NCBI GenBank assembly: GCA_030666985.1
Contig: DAOUWT010000006.1
Location: 1-26,348 of the forward strand
Source: Chloroflexota bacterium
GTDB taxonomy: Bacteria; Chloroflexota; Anaerolineae; Anaerolineales; UBA11858
Length of the DNA: 26,348 nt
Reading direction: 5' to 3'
Positions within the stretch are counted from its first letter, which is position 1; the number at the start of each line of letters is the position of its first letter. Of this stretch, positions 15,698 to 21,985 are shown in pieces. The translations under genes were made by a program, and so were the position numbers. The notes under the pieces were generated by a model. It made no database searches. It was given only the letters and a program-made list of their open reading frames with translations, and was not told the DNA's origin.

Positions 15698-16578
15698 AAA
15701 ATTTACTTCGATTTTCTATAACGGTCATTGTCTTTGTGTTCTTGATATTCTTAGCCGCATGCAATATGAATACACCCTCAGAGGAAACTACGCCAACCCT
15801 TGCGGCGTCTAATGAAGCAATTGAAGGAAATATCACCGCCACCCTTTCTGAAATTAGCGGCAGCGTGTTGGCGCGTCAACCTTCAGATGAAGACTTTGCC
15901 GAAGTTGATAATGGCTATATTCTACAAACCCTGGGGAAAATCCAAACAATGGACGATTCTAGGGTACGCCTAGACCTTTCTAATGATTCGTTGATTCGCC
16001 TAGGAGCCAACACATTATTCACTTTGGGAACAAGTGAAGAAACCCCCGAAGGACTGCTTTTCCGTATTAGAATAGAACTTGGTAGAATCTGGGTTATTCT
16101 CCGGGGAGGAGCATTAGAAGTAGACACCCCCTCAGGATTAGCTTCTGTGCGCGGTTCGTATTTACATGTAAGCTACGATGAAGACACTGGCGAAGTGAGA
16201 GTCACTTGCCTGGAAGGAACCTGCTCCTTATCTAATGATGCGGGAACAGTAGAAATACGCGCTGGGGAAACCGCGGTCATCACCGGGGCCGGACAACCTC
16301 CCCAAACTGGCGAAATGGATGAAGCAGATGTTCAAAATTGGCTGGATAACGTTCCAGAAGCCACTCTTGTTATCCCTCACCTCACTGAAACAGCCCAAGC
16401 TCTCACCGCAACAGCACGAACATCAACCCCAACGCCAACCCAGACCCCAACACCCACGTCAACCTCAACGCCCACGGATACTCCAACGCCTACGGGTACC
16501 CCAACTCAAACCCCAACGCATACAGGCAAAGTCACCGTTGAAGTCGAAGGCGGCGGAACAATCATTCAAAACCCATAA
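15694..16578 (+). CDS. FecR-domain lipoprotein with Thr/Pro-rich C-terminal stalk
   Basis: 294 residues. The lipoprotein signal ends LIFLAAC with lipidation Cys C23. A FecR-type domain spans about 50-195 (SGSVLARQ..., RVRLDLSNDSLIRLGANT, VDTPSGLASVRGSYLHVSY), followed by a TPTPT-type stalk (about 244-278) and a short hydrophilic end. FecR domains in this setting are thought to be extracellular sensors or scaffolds, not anti-sigma factors. AGGAGG (15681-15686) lies 7 nt before the ATG, and the 4-nt overlap with the cyclase gene argues that the two are made together and probably interact, with the lipoprotein presenting a signal to the CHASE2 domain (inference). Confidence 0.85.
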   Translation: MKNLLRFSITVIVFVFLIFLAACNMNTPSEETTPTLAASNEAIEGNITATLSEISGSVLARQPSDEDFAEVDNGYILQTLGKIQTMDDSRVRLDLSNDSLIRLGANTLFTLGTSEETPEGLLFRIRIELGRIWVILRGGALEVDTPSGLASVRGSYLHVSYDEDTGEVRVTCLEGTCSLSNDAGTVEIRAGETAVITGAGQPPQTGEMDEADVQNWLDNVPEATLVIPHLTETAQALTATARTSTPTPTQTPTPTSTSTPTDTPTPTGTPTQTPTHTGKVTVEVEGGGTIIQNP

Positions 16579-16624
16579 GAACAGTAAAATGATACTTGCT
16601 CAAAATCCAGTTGTGAAATAGCTG

Positions 16625-16725
16625 GTGCATTGCACTTCATGCTTTTAGAAGTGCGTTGCACTTGCGGAATTGGCTGTGTTTTGGCGACTCGATGTGCAAC
16701 GCATCCAAAAGAAGATGCAATGCAC
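16625..16725. repeat. Palindromic repeat with GTGCATTGCAC/GTGCGTTGCAC arms
   Basis: A 101-bp inverted repeat: GTGCATTGCAC (16625-16635) and GTGCGTTGCAC (16651-16661) face GTGCAACGCATC (from 16694) and GATGCAATGCAC (16714-16725). A local hairpin GCACTTC / GAAGTGC is nested in the left arm. A close relative lies at 21932-21972. The rest of 16579-16785 shows no gene; the frame across it is repeat-derived. Confidence 0.65.
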
Positions 16726-16785
16726 ATCTCCATTTTGAGCAATTACGTGAAATGTGTTTGCTATAGAATCCAGTGTTTAACTCAT

Positions 16786-16814
16786 TTGACTAACCTCCCC
16801 CACAATGATAAAAT
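16786..16814 (+). promoter_or_regulatory. Promoter of tRNA-Gln
   Basis: TTGACT (16786-16791, 5 of 6), a 17-nt spacer, and TAAAAT (16809-16814, 5 of 6). The tRNA begins 12 nt after the -10. Confidence 0.7.
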
Positions 16815-16825
16815 AACCCCGCTGA

Positions 16826-16896
16826 TGGGGGCTCGTCTAATGGTAGGACGGCTGTCTCTGGAACAGTAAGTCGGGGTTCGAGTCCCTGGCCCCCAG
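16826..16896 (+). tRNA. tRNA-Gln (anticodon CUG)
   Basis: A complete cloverleaf can be drawn: acceptor TGGGGGC (16826-16832) with GCCCCCA (16889-16895), discriminator G16896; D arm GTC/GAC with AATGGTAG loop; anticodon stem GCTGT (16851-16855) with ACAGT (16863-16867), loop CTCTGGA giving anticodon CTG (16858-16860); four-nt variable region; T arm CGGGG-TTCGAGT-CCCTG. CCA is not encoded. It reads CAG codons and is the substrate of the GlnRS at 11746. Confidence 0.95.
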
Positions 16897-16902
16897 CTTT
16901 AT

Positions 16903-16939
16903 AAAGCCCTACGGCTAACGCCGTGGGGTTTTTCTTTTT
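16903..16939 (+). terminator. Terminator after tRNA-Gln
   Basis: Stem AAAGCCCTACGGC (16903-16915), loop TAAC, complementary 3' arm with G-U pairs (from 16920), then TTTTTCTTTTT to 16939. This is a classical intrinsic terminator 6 nt after the tRNA. Confidence 0.85.
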
Positions 16940-16940
16940 A

Positions 16941-17058
16941 ACGCCGAATGAATTCGGCGTCTACATAACAAAACGCGCTCAAGCGCGTTGAGAACGCCGC
17001 AGGGGAGTAACCCATTTCAATGGGTTTTGCTTAACTAGCCCATGAATTCATTCATGGG
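16941..17058. repeat. Cluster of four short palindromes with 2-nt centres
   Basis: Four perfect inverted repeats with 8-9 bp arms and 2-nt centres follow each other about every 30-37 bp: ACGCCGAAT-GA (16941-16960), AACGCGCT-CA (16972-16989), AACCCATT-TC (17009-17026), CCCATGAAT-TC (17039-17058). Arms differ in sequence but the architecture is constant. A fifth, TATTTAA-CA-TTAAATA, is at 17129-17144. No gene is present between the tRNA terminator and 17165. Confidence 0.75.
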
Positions 17059-17128
17059 AAACATTTGCAATTACCCTGCTCTTCTTCCTGAAAAGCCTTG
17101 CGCATTTCACCATCTTCGACTAAAATAT

Positions 17129-17144
17129 TATTTAACATTAAATA
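17129..17144. promoter_or_regulatory. AT-rich palindrome before the regulator gene
   Basis: TATTTAA-CA-TTAAATA in a strongly AT-rich stretch 20 nt before the regulator start at 17165. It could be a promoter region with an autoregulatory operator; no convincing -35/-10 pair was found. It also fits the style of the neighbouring palindromes. Confidence 0.35.
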
Positions 17145-17164
17145 AAACTTTAGCGAGCAAGTCA

Positions 17165-18163
17165 ATGCAAACATTCCAAAAGATCAATAATTTCTCCACC
17201 CTGCAAATTCTGGGGGACTCCCGGCGGCGGGGCATCCTGCAAACGCTCATGGCCGCTCCCGCCACGCTGACCCAACTGGGAAAACAGCTGGACATGCATC
17301 CCGCCAAGGTTCGCTATCACCTCAAAAAACTAGAAGAGGCGCATCTGGTCTCGTTGACTTCAACCAACGTCGTCCGCGGCTTCGTCGAAAAATACTACTC
17401 AGCCACCGCTAAAGCATTTTTAGCTAACTTATCTCTCCTCCCCCACACGCCCAACAAAGAATCGGTGGTCGCTATGGGCAGCCATGACTTTGCTCTAGAT
17501 TTGCTGGCGCAGACGCTCTCGAAAAACCAGACCACGCCCGAAATGTTTGCGCTGCCAGTTGGAAGCCTAGATGGATTAATGGCCCTACGACAAGGCATTT
17601 GCCAATTGGCGGGATGCCACCTATTTGATCCCCCCAGCGGAGAGTATAACCTCCCCTACGTGCGCCACATCTTTCCCGACCGGAACATGCGCCTGGTGAC
17701 ATTGGCGCGCCGCCGACAAGGGTTGGTGGTCACGCCGGGGAATCCGCTCCAATTACACAAATTAGAAAACTTGACTCAAGAGAAAGTACGTTTCATCAAC
17801 CGAAAAAAAGGGTCAGGGACGCGCTTGTGGCTGGATCAACAACTGCGGGAAAAAGGCATCCCATCCGAAATGATCCAAGGCTACGATTGGATGGTGAACA
17901 CGCATCTCGCCGTAGCCCAGGCCGTAGCAGAAGGAGAAGCAGACGCAGGAATAGCGGTAATGGCTGCCGCTCGACAACAAGAAATGGACTTCATCCCACT
18001 TTTCGAGGAACGGTACGATCTGGTCATCCCCGAAGAACATTACCAAAATCCTTTATTAGCTCCCGCCTTAGATACACTTCACAGCGGGGATTTCCGAAGC
18101 GCAGTGAACGCCCTAAGCGGCTATGATACAAAAGATGCAGGGCAAGAAACTATTGTTCAATAA
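17165..18163 (+). CDS. HTH regulator with PBP-like (molybdate/tungstate-type) sensor domain
   Basis: 332 residues from the ATG at 17165. Residues about 10-65 form an ArsR-like winged helix (FSTLQILGDSRRRGILQTL ... HPAKVRYHLKKLEEAHLV). Residues about 125-315 match the periplasmic-binding-protein-like domain (PF12727 type) that is also found fused to molybdopterin-synthesis proteins: PVGSLDGLMALRQGICQLAG, then INRKKGSGTRLWLDQQL and AVAQAVAEGEADAGIAVMAAA. Such one-component proteins are thought to sense molybdate, tungstate or a related ligand. Position directly before the transporter genes, in the same direction, suggests it regulates them. The frame is open to 17042, but that part contains a palindrome and reads as non-conserved, so 17165 is preferred; the ribosome site is weak. 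Confidence 0.8.
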   Translation: MQTFQKINNFSTLQILGDSRRRGILQTLMAAPATLTQLGKQLDMHPAKVRYHLKKLEEAHLVSLTSTNVVRGFVEKYYSATAKAFLANLSLLPHTPNKESVVAMGSHDFALDLLAQTLSKNQTTPEMFALPVGSLDGLMALRQGICQLAGCHLFDPPSGEYNLPYVRHIFPDRNMRLVTLARRRQGLVVTPGNPLQLHKLENLTQEKVRFINRKKGSGTRLWLDQQLREKGIPSEMIQGYDWMVNTHLAVAQAVAEGEADAGIAVMAAARQQEMDFIPLFEERYDLVIPEEHYQNPLLAPALDTLHSGDFRSAVNALSGYDTKDAGQETIVQ

Positions 18164-18173
18164 ATGCAGAAAA

Positions 18174-18267
18174 ATAGAACGCGGATTTTGCGGATCAAGC
18201 GGATTTCCGCAGATCAAAAACAAAAAATCCGTGTAAATCTGCCGCATCAGCGTCATCCGTGTTCTAT
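18174..18267. mobile_element. Dispersed palindromic element, 94 bp
   Basis: Begins ATAGAACGCGGATTTTGCGG and ends with the complementary GTGTTCTAT; the interior is GCGGAT/ATCCG words in opposing orientation. It is the same family as 9057-9180. It lies between the regulator and the transporter genes, so any operon promoter must lie in 18268-18320 or upstream of the element. Confidence 0.65.
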
Positions 18268-18327
18268 TCTTACGATAGCTGGATAGATCACCCATTTATT
18301 TACGAAGACCTATGAGAAAGGAGACCT

Positions 18328-19704
18328 ATGAAAAAGAAAACCTTGCAACAGACTCTTGTAATTTTATCCATTGCTTTACTCCTCCTGTTGGCCGCGTGTA
18401 CCTCGCCCCCGCCAACGGAAGAACCAATCCCCAGCGCGGAAGAGCCAAGCCTCACCGGAGAGATCATCATCTTCCACGCCGGAAGCCTGACCGTCCCCGT
18501 GGATGAACTTGCCAAAGCATTCCAAGCCAAGCACCCAGACGTGACCTTCCTGACCGAGGGCGCAGGCAGCCGCACCACCGCCCGCAAGGTCAGCGAACTG
18601 GGCCTGGAAGCAGACTTAGTGATGTCCGCCGACTACACGGTGATAGATGAACTGCTCATCCCCGATTTCGCCGACTGGAATATCCGCTTTGCACGCAATA
18701 CTATGGTCATCGCATTCACGGAAGATTCGCTGTACGCCGATGAGATCAACAGCGACAACTGGTACGAAATCCTCACCCGTGAAGGCGTGATCTACGGTCA
18801 CTCTGAGCCGAACGCTGACCCCTGCGGATACCGCACCCTGATGGTCTGGCAGTTGGCGGAGAAGCATTACGAAGAACCCGGCTTATACGAGATACTGGAC
18901 GCGAGCTGCCCGGAAGAGAATGTGCGCCCCAAGTCGGTTGAACTAATCGCTTTACTGCAATCTGGCGATATGGATTATGCTTTCGAGTATCGCTCAGTGG
19001 CCGTGCAGCACAGCCTCGAGTTCATCGAGCTGCCAGAGGAGATCAACCTCAGCATGGTGGAGCAAGCTGATTTTTACAGCCAGGCACAGGTAGAGTTAGA
19101 CGGCGCCGAGCCGGGGGAAACCATCACCAAAGCGGGTAAGCCCATCGTTTACGGGGTGACCATGCCCACAAACGCCCCTCACCCCCAGCTTGCGCTTGAA
19201 TTCGTCAAATTCTTGCTCAGCGCCGAGGGACAGGTCATCCTCCAGGGACAGGGCCAACCTCCCATTATTCCCCCCGTCACCGATGATGTAGAAAATCTAC
19301 CAGACGAACTAAAAATGCTGGTCGAATCAGCAGCAGGAGCATCAGAGCCTGCAGGCGACACGGTGCTGACGTTCACTGGCAAAGTCGAGAACGTACTGAC
19401 ACTCTCGAGGGCCGACCTGGAAGGAATGGATGTTATTGAACTAACCACCGAACACCCTAAGAAGGGCGAACAGACCTACACCGGCGTTCTCTTGAGCACG
19501 CTTCTGGAACAGGCCAAACCTAGCGACGATACCACGCTCTCCATCATTGCGTCCGACGCCTACACTGTCGATATATCGATTAGCGACATCAGGGCTTGCG
19601 CCGATTGCATGATCGCCTTCGACGGTGACATCTTGCGCATGGTTATGCCCGGCATGGAAAGTAATTTCTGGGTCAAAGACGTGGTTTGCATCGAGATCAA
19701 ATAG
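18328..19704 (+). CDS. Tungstate/molybdate-binding lipoprotein (WtpA-like) fused to a sulfite-oxidase-fold-like domain
   Basis: 458 residues. The lipoprotein signal ends LLLLLAAC (C24). Residues about 44-335 are a WtpA/ModA-type binding protein: IIIFHAGSLTVPVDELAKAF, SADYTVI, DPCGYR with D164, and AFEYRSVA with E220. In the family an Asp and a Glu at these places help coordinate tungstate octahedrally, so octahedral oxyanion binding is expected. Residues about 345-458 add a domain resembling the molybdopterin-binding fold of sulfite-oxidase-like proteins (TFTGKVENVLTLSRADLEG, ..., MVMPGMESNFWVKDVVCIEI). The Cys-x-Gly-Asn Mo-ligand motif is missing in this copy. Plain WtpA proteins are about 330-350 residues, so the fusion is unusual. 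AAAGGAG precedes the ATG. It is first of the transport operon. Confidence 0.85.
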   Translation: MKKKTLQQTLVILSIALLLLLAACTSPPPTEEPIPSAEEPSLTGEIIIFHAGSLTVPVDELAKAFQAKHPDVTFLTEGAGSRTTARKVSELGLEADLVMSADYTVIDELLIPDFADWNIRFARNTMVIAFTEDSLYADEINSDNWYEILTREGVIYGHSEPNADPCGYRTLMVWQLAEKHYEEPGLYEILDASCPEENVRPKSVELIALLQSGDMDYAFEYRSVAVQHSLEFIELPEEINLSMVEQADFYSQAQVELDGAEPGETITKAGKPIVYGVTMPTNAPHPQLALEFVKFLLSAEGQVILQGQGQPPIIPPVTDDVENLPDELKMLVESAAGASEPAGDTVLTFTGKVENVLTLSRADLEGMDVIELTTEHPKKGEQTYTGVLLSTLLEQAKPSDDTTLSIIASDAYTVDISISDIRACADCMIAFDGDILRMVMPGMESNFWVKDVVCIEIK

Positions 19705-19721
19705 CACAACACTGTTAACAA

Positions 19722-19763
19722 AAATGGAATGCGCTTGCCTGCTCAATAAAGTGCATTCCATTT
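19722..19763 (+). other. Intercistronic hairpin (15-bp stem)
   Basis: AAATGGAATGCGCTT (19722-19736) pairs with AAGTGCATTCCATTT (19749-19763) with a single G-T pair; loop 12 nt. No T run follows, so it is more likely a transcript-stabilising or processing hairpin, or a repeat, than a terminator. It shares the AAGTGC core with the hairpins at 20795 and 21932. Confidence 0.6.
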
Positions 19764-19780
19764 GATTCAAGGAGACATCA

Positions 19781-20785
19781 ATGAACAAACGAGCACTTTC
19801 CATTCTCGCGATTATGCTAGCGTTGATGTTGCTGGCCGGTTGCAGCAACGCTCCAGCAACGGAGCCTACGCCCTCAGAAGCCGCCGGGAACCCCGAAGCT
19901 ACGCTGACGATCAAATCCGCCGATAGCAGCATCACGCTAACCTGGGAGGACATAAAAGAACTGCCCACCTACGAAGGGCCAGGCGGCCGTATCAGCAGCG
20001 TGGGTCACGTTACGCCGCCGACAACGTTCAAGGGCATCACCATTGAGGATCTATGCAATCTCGTGGGCGGCCTCTCAGAGGAGAATAGCGTCCAGATCAT
20101 GGCCAAGGATGGCTACGGAATGACCTTCTCATACGATCAAATCGTTAGCGGAGATTATGACACCTATGATCCCAGCGACGGTGAGAACAAGCCATTCAGC
20201 GGCAAACTTTGGACCGTCGTTGTCTACCAGGAAGAAGGCAATCCTATCTCAACGGAAAAAGACGGTCCGTTGCGCCTAGCGATCCTCGGCACCAACAAGA
20301 TCGTGACGGACGGCCACTGGTGGATCAAGTGGGTCACGTCCATAGAAGTCAAGCAATCAGAAGAAAAATGGACACTCAACTTGGAAGGCGAGATGAGCGA
20401 GGAAATCGACAGCGGGTCGTTTGAGACCTGCGCCGCGTCAAGTTGCCACGGCAATTCTTGGACCGATGAAGAAGGCCAAACCTGGCAAGGAGTTCCGCTA
20501 TGGATATTGGTTGGCCGCGTGGATGATGACAACAATCACGAAGGCATCGCATTCAACGACACTGTAGCTGAAGCTGGCTACAACATTAACCTGATCGCCA
20601 ACGATGGCTACAACATCACATTAGAGAGCTGGCAAGTGGCACGCAATAACGAGATATTCCTCGCCTACCTGCTAAACGACGAGCTATTGCTAGAGAAGTA
20701 CTGGCCGTTGCGCCTGGTCGGCCTTGATCTGGAAAAACCGAACTGGATCGGCACTGTCGAGACCATCGAAGTCAACATGCCGTAA
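19781..20785 (+). CDS. Lipoprotein with two sulfite-oxidase (molybdopterin-binding) fold-like domains
   Basis: 334 residues. The lipoprotein signal ends MLLAGC (C21). Two tandem domains (about 40-192 and 197-334) each show the pattern of the oxidoreductase molybdopterin-binding fold: LTIKSADSSITLTWEDIKEL ... MAKDGYGMTFSYDQI ... GPLRLAILG ... WWIKWVTSIEV, and again WTLNLEGEMS ... ANDGYNITLESWQV ... WPLRLVGLDL ... WIGTVETIEV. Domain 2 keeps a C-H-G-N motif (C222-N225) like the Mo-ligating Cys-x-Gly-Asn of sulfite oxidases; domain 1 lacks it. True Mo enzymes of this family are usually Tat-exported, whereas this has a Sec/lipoprotein signal, so a cofactor-free binding or accessory role in metal uptake is an alternative. 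GGAG lies about 7 nt before the ATG. It sits between two WtpA genes. Confidence 0.75.
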   Translation: MNKRALSILAIMLALMLLAGCSNAPATEPTPSEAAGNPEATLTIKSADSSITLTWEDIKELPTYEGPGGRISSVGHVTPPTTFKGITIEDLCNLVGGLSEENSVQIMAKDGYGMTFSYDQIVSGDYDTYDPSDGENKPFSGKLWTVVVYQEEGNPISTEKDGPLRLAILGTNKIVTDGHWWIKWVTSIEVKQSEEKWTLNLEGEMSEEIDSGSFETCAASSCHGNSWTDEEGQTWQGVPLWILVGRVDDDNNHEGIAFNDTVAEAGYNINLIANDGYNITLESWQVARNNEIFLAYLLNDELLLEKYWPLRLVGLDLEKPNWIGTVETIEVNMP

Positions 20786-20794
20786 ACGAATGAG

Positions 20795-20829
20795 GAAGTG
20801 CCTGGTGATTTGAACATACCGGGCACTTC
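20795..20829 (+). other. Intercistronic hairpin (11-bp stem)
   Basis: GAAGTGCCTGG (20795-20805) pairs with CCGGGCACTTC (20819-20829) with one G-T pair; loop 13 nt. It starts 10 nt after the preceding stop and ends 11 nt before the next ATG at 20841. A weak T-rich tail (TATCATTT) could allow partial termination. Confidence 0.6.
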
Positions 20830-20840
20830 TATCATTTAAA

Positions 20841-21926
20841 ATGAAAATGAAGAAACTATCTTATCTGCTTCTCACGTTAATACTCACTATCGCGCTCAGT
20901 GCTTGCGCTATGCTTTCTAATAAGAAAGAGAAAATACAGATGCGCGTACTCTTCGCAGGGAGCCTGATAGTCCCCTTTGACGACCTAGAGCACGCATTTG
21001 AGGAACAACATCCCAACATAGATGTGCTAATGGAGGGACACGGGTCCATCCAATGCATCCGTCACGTGACGGAACTAGAGGAACTGGCCGATGTCGTCGT
21101 CGTGGCAGACTACGCATTGATCCCATTGATGATGTACGAAGTCGAGAATCCGGAAACGGGGCAGCCCTATGCCAATTGGACGATACAGTTCGCTACCAAT
21201 CAACTAGGACTCGCCTACACGCCGGAGAGCGCCTATGCCGACGAGATCAACGCCGATAACTGGTATGAAATCCTCTCGCGACCCGATGTGTTGTTCGGCC
21301 TCTCCGATCCGCGCTTCGATGCCTGCGGCTATCGCGGTATGATGGTCGGTCAATTAGCGACATCATTCTACGACGAGGCCAATCTCTTCTATAACCTCTT
21401 CGGTGACCGCTTCACACAACCCGTCCGCGTACAAAAAAGCCAAGAAAGAGATGGGCCTAGCACCATCCTGATACCCGAGATACTGCAACCCGAAGAGAAT
21501 AGCGGCCTAATAATGCGCGGCGCCAGCGTGCAGTTACTGGGCTTGCTGGAATCGGGTGACCTGGACTACGCATTCGAATACCAGAGCGTCTCCAAGCAGC
21601 ACAATCTGAACTTCCTGGCGCTCCCGATGGAGATCAATCTAAGCGATCCAGCGCACGAGGAAAACTACGAGAGCATCCGTGTCAAGTTGGCGTTCCAGCG
21701 ATTCGCCACCGTCAACCCGGAGTTCGAGGGTAAAACCATCGCCTACGGCCTGACCATCCCATCCAACGCCCCCCACCCCGAGTTGGCGATAGAATTCGTC
21801 AAATTCTTGCTCAGCGCAGAGGGGCAGGCCATCCTCCAGGGACAGTACCACCCCTCCATCATCCCCCCCATCACCGACCAAAAAAATGCCCTCCCCGAAG
21901 AGTTACAAGCTATTGTTGAGGAATAA
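20841..21926 (+). CDS. wtpA: Tungstate/molybdate ABC transporter substrate-binding lipoprotein WtpA
   Basis: 361 residues, WtpA-sized. The lipoprotein signal ends IALSAC (C22). Family motifs: VLFAGSLIVPFDDLEHAF, VVADYALI, the DACGYR motif with D160, and AFEYQSVS with E246, the two expected oxyanion ligands; then YGLTIPSNAPHPELAIEFVK near the C terminus. It captures tungstate or molybdate outside the membrane and delivers it to WtpBC. It is a paralogue of the N-terminal part of the 18328 gene; 54 nt near the 3' ends (19198-19251 and 21792-21845) are 51 of 54 identical. An insertion of about 25 residues (around 195-225) distinguishes it from the first copy. The hairpin at 20795 leaves no good Shine-Dalgarno. 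Confidence 0.88.
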   Translation: MKMKKLSYLLLTLILTIALSACAMLSNKKEKIQMRVLFAGSLIVPFDDLEHAFEEQHPNIDVLMEGHGSIQCIRHVTELEELADVVVVADYALIPLMMYEVENPETGQPYANWTIQFATNQLGLAYTPESAYADEINADNWYEILSRPDVLFGLSDPRFDACGYRGMMVGQLATSFYDEANLFYNLFGDRFTQPVRVQKSQERDGPSTILIPEILQPEENSGLIMRGASVQLLGLLESGDLDYAFEYQSVSKQHNLNFLALPMEINLSDPAHEENYESIRVKLAFQRFATVNPEFEGKTIAYGLTIPSNAPHPELAIEFVKFLLSAEGQAILQGQYHPSIIPPITDQKNALPEELQAIVEE

Positions 21927-21931
21927 AACCA

Positions 21932-21972
21932 AGCCATGTGCGACGCACTTCTAAAGTGCATTGCACATGGCT
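21932..21972 (+). repeat. Intercistronic palindrome (19-bp stem, 3-nt loop)
   Basis: AGCCATGTGCGACGCACTT (21932-21950), loop CTA, AAGTGCATTGCACATGGCT (21954-21972): 19 positions with one mismatch and one G-T. Its core (GTGCGACGCACTTCTA...) is a relative of the repeat at 16625-16725 in opposite orientation. It lies between the wtpA stop and the permease ribosome site; no T run follows. Confidence 0.7.
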
Positions 21973-21985
21973 CAAAGGAAACCCC

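Noticed and set aside
16630..16869. Open frame of about 79 codons between the FecR gene and tRNA-Gln
   Set aside because: It lies across a palindromic repeat and runs into the tRNA; the Cys/His-rich translation is produced by the repeated GTGCATTGCAC words.
16941..17058. CRISPR repeats or tandem terminators
   Set aside because: The palindromes differ in sequence and lack regular identical repeats; only the preceding hairpin (16903-16939) has a proper T run.
17042..17164. Longer start of the HTH regulator at 17042
   Set aside because: The start would fall in a palindrome (17039-17058) and the extra 41 residues do not look like part of the HTH domain.
18268..18327. Molybdenum-cofactor riboswitch in front of the transporter
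   Set aside because: The free leader is only about 60 nt and shows no such structure; the larger upstream structure is a dispersed repeat also present at 9057.
21938..21985. Longer start of the permease at 21938
   Set aside because: The GTG is inside a 19-bp hairpin; ATG 21986 has a good ribosome site.
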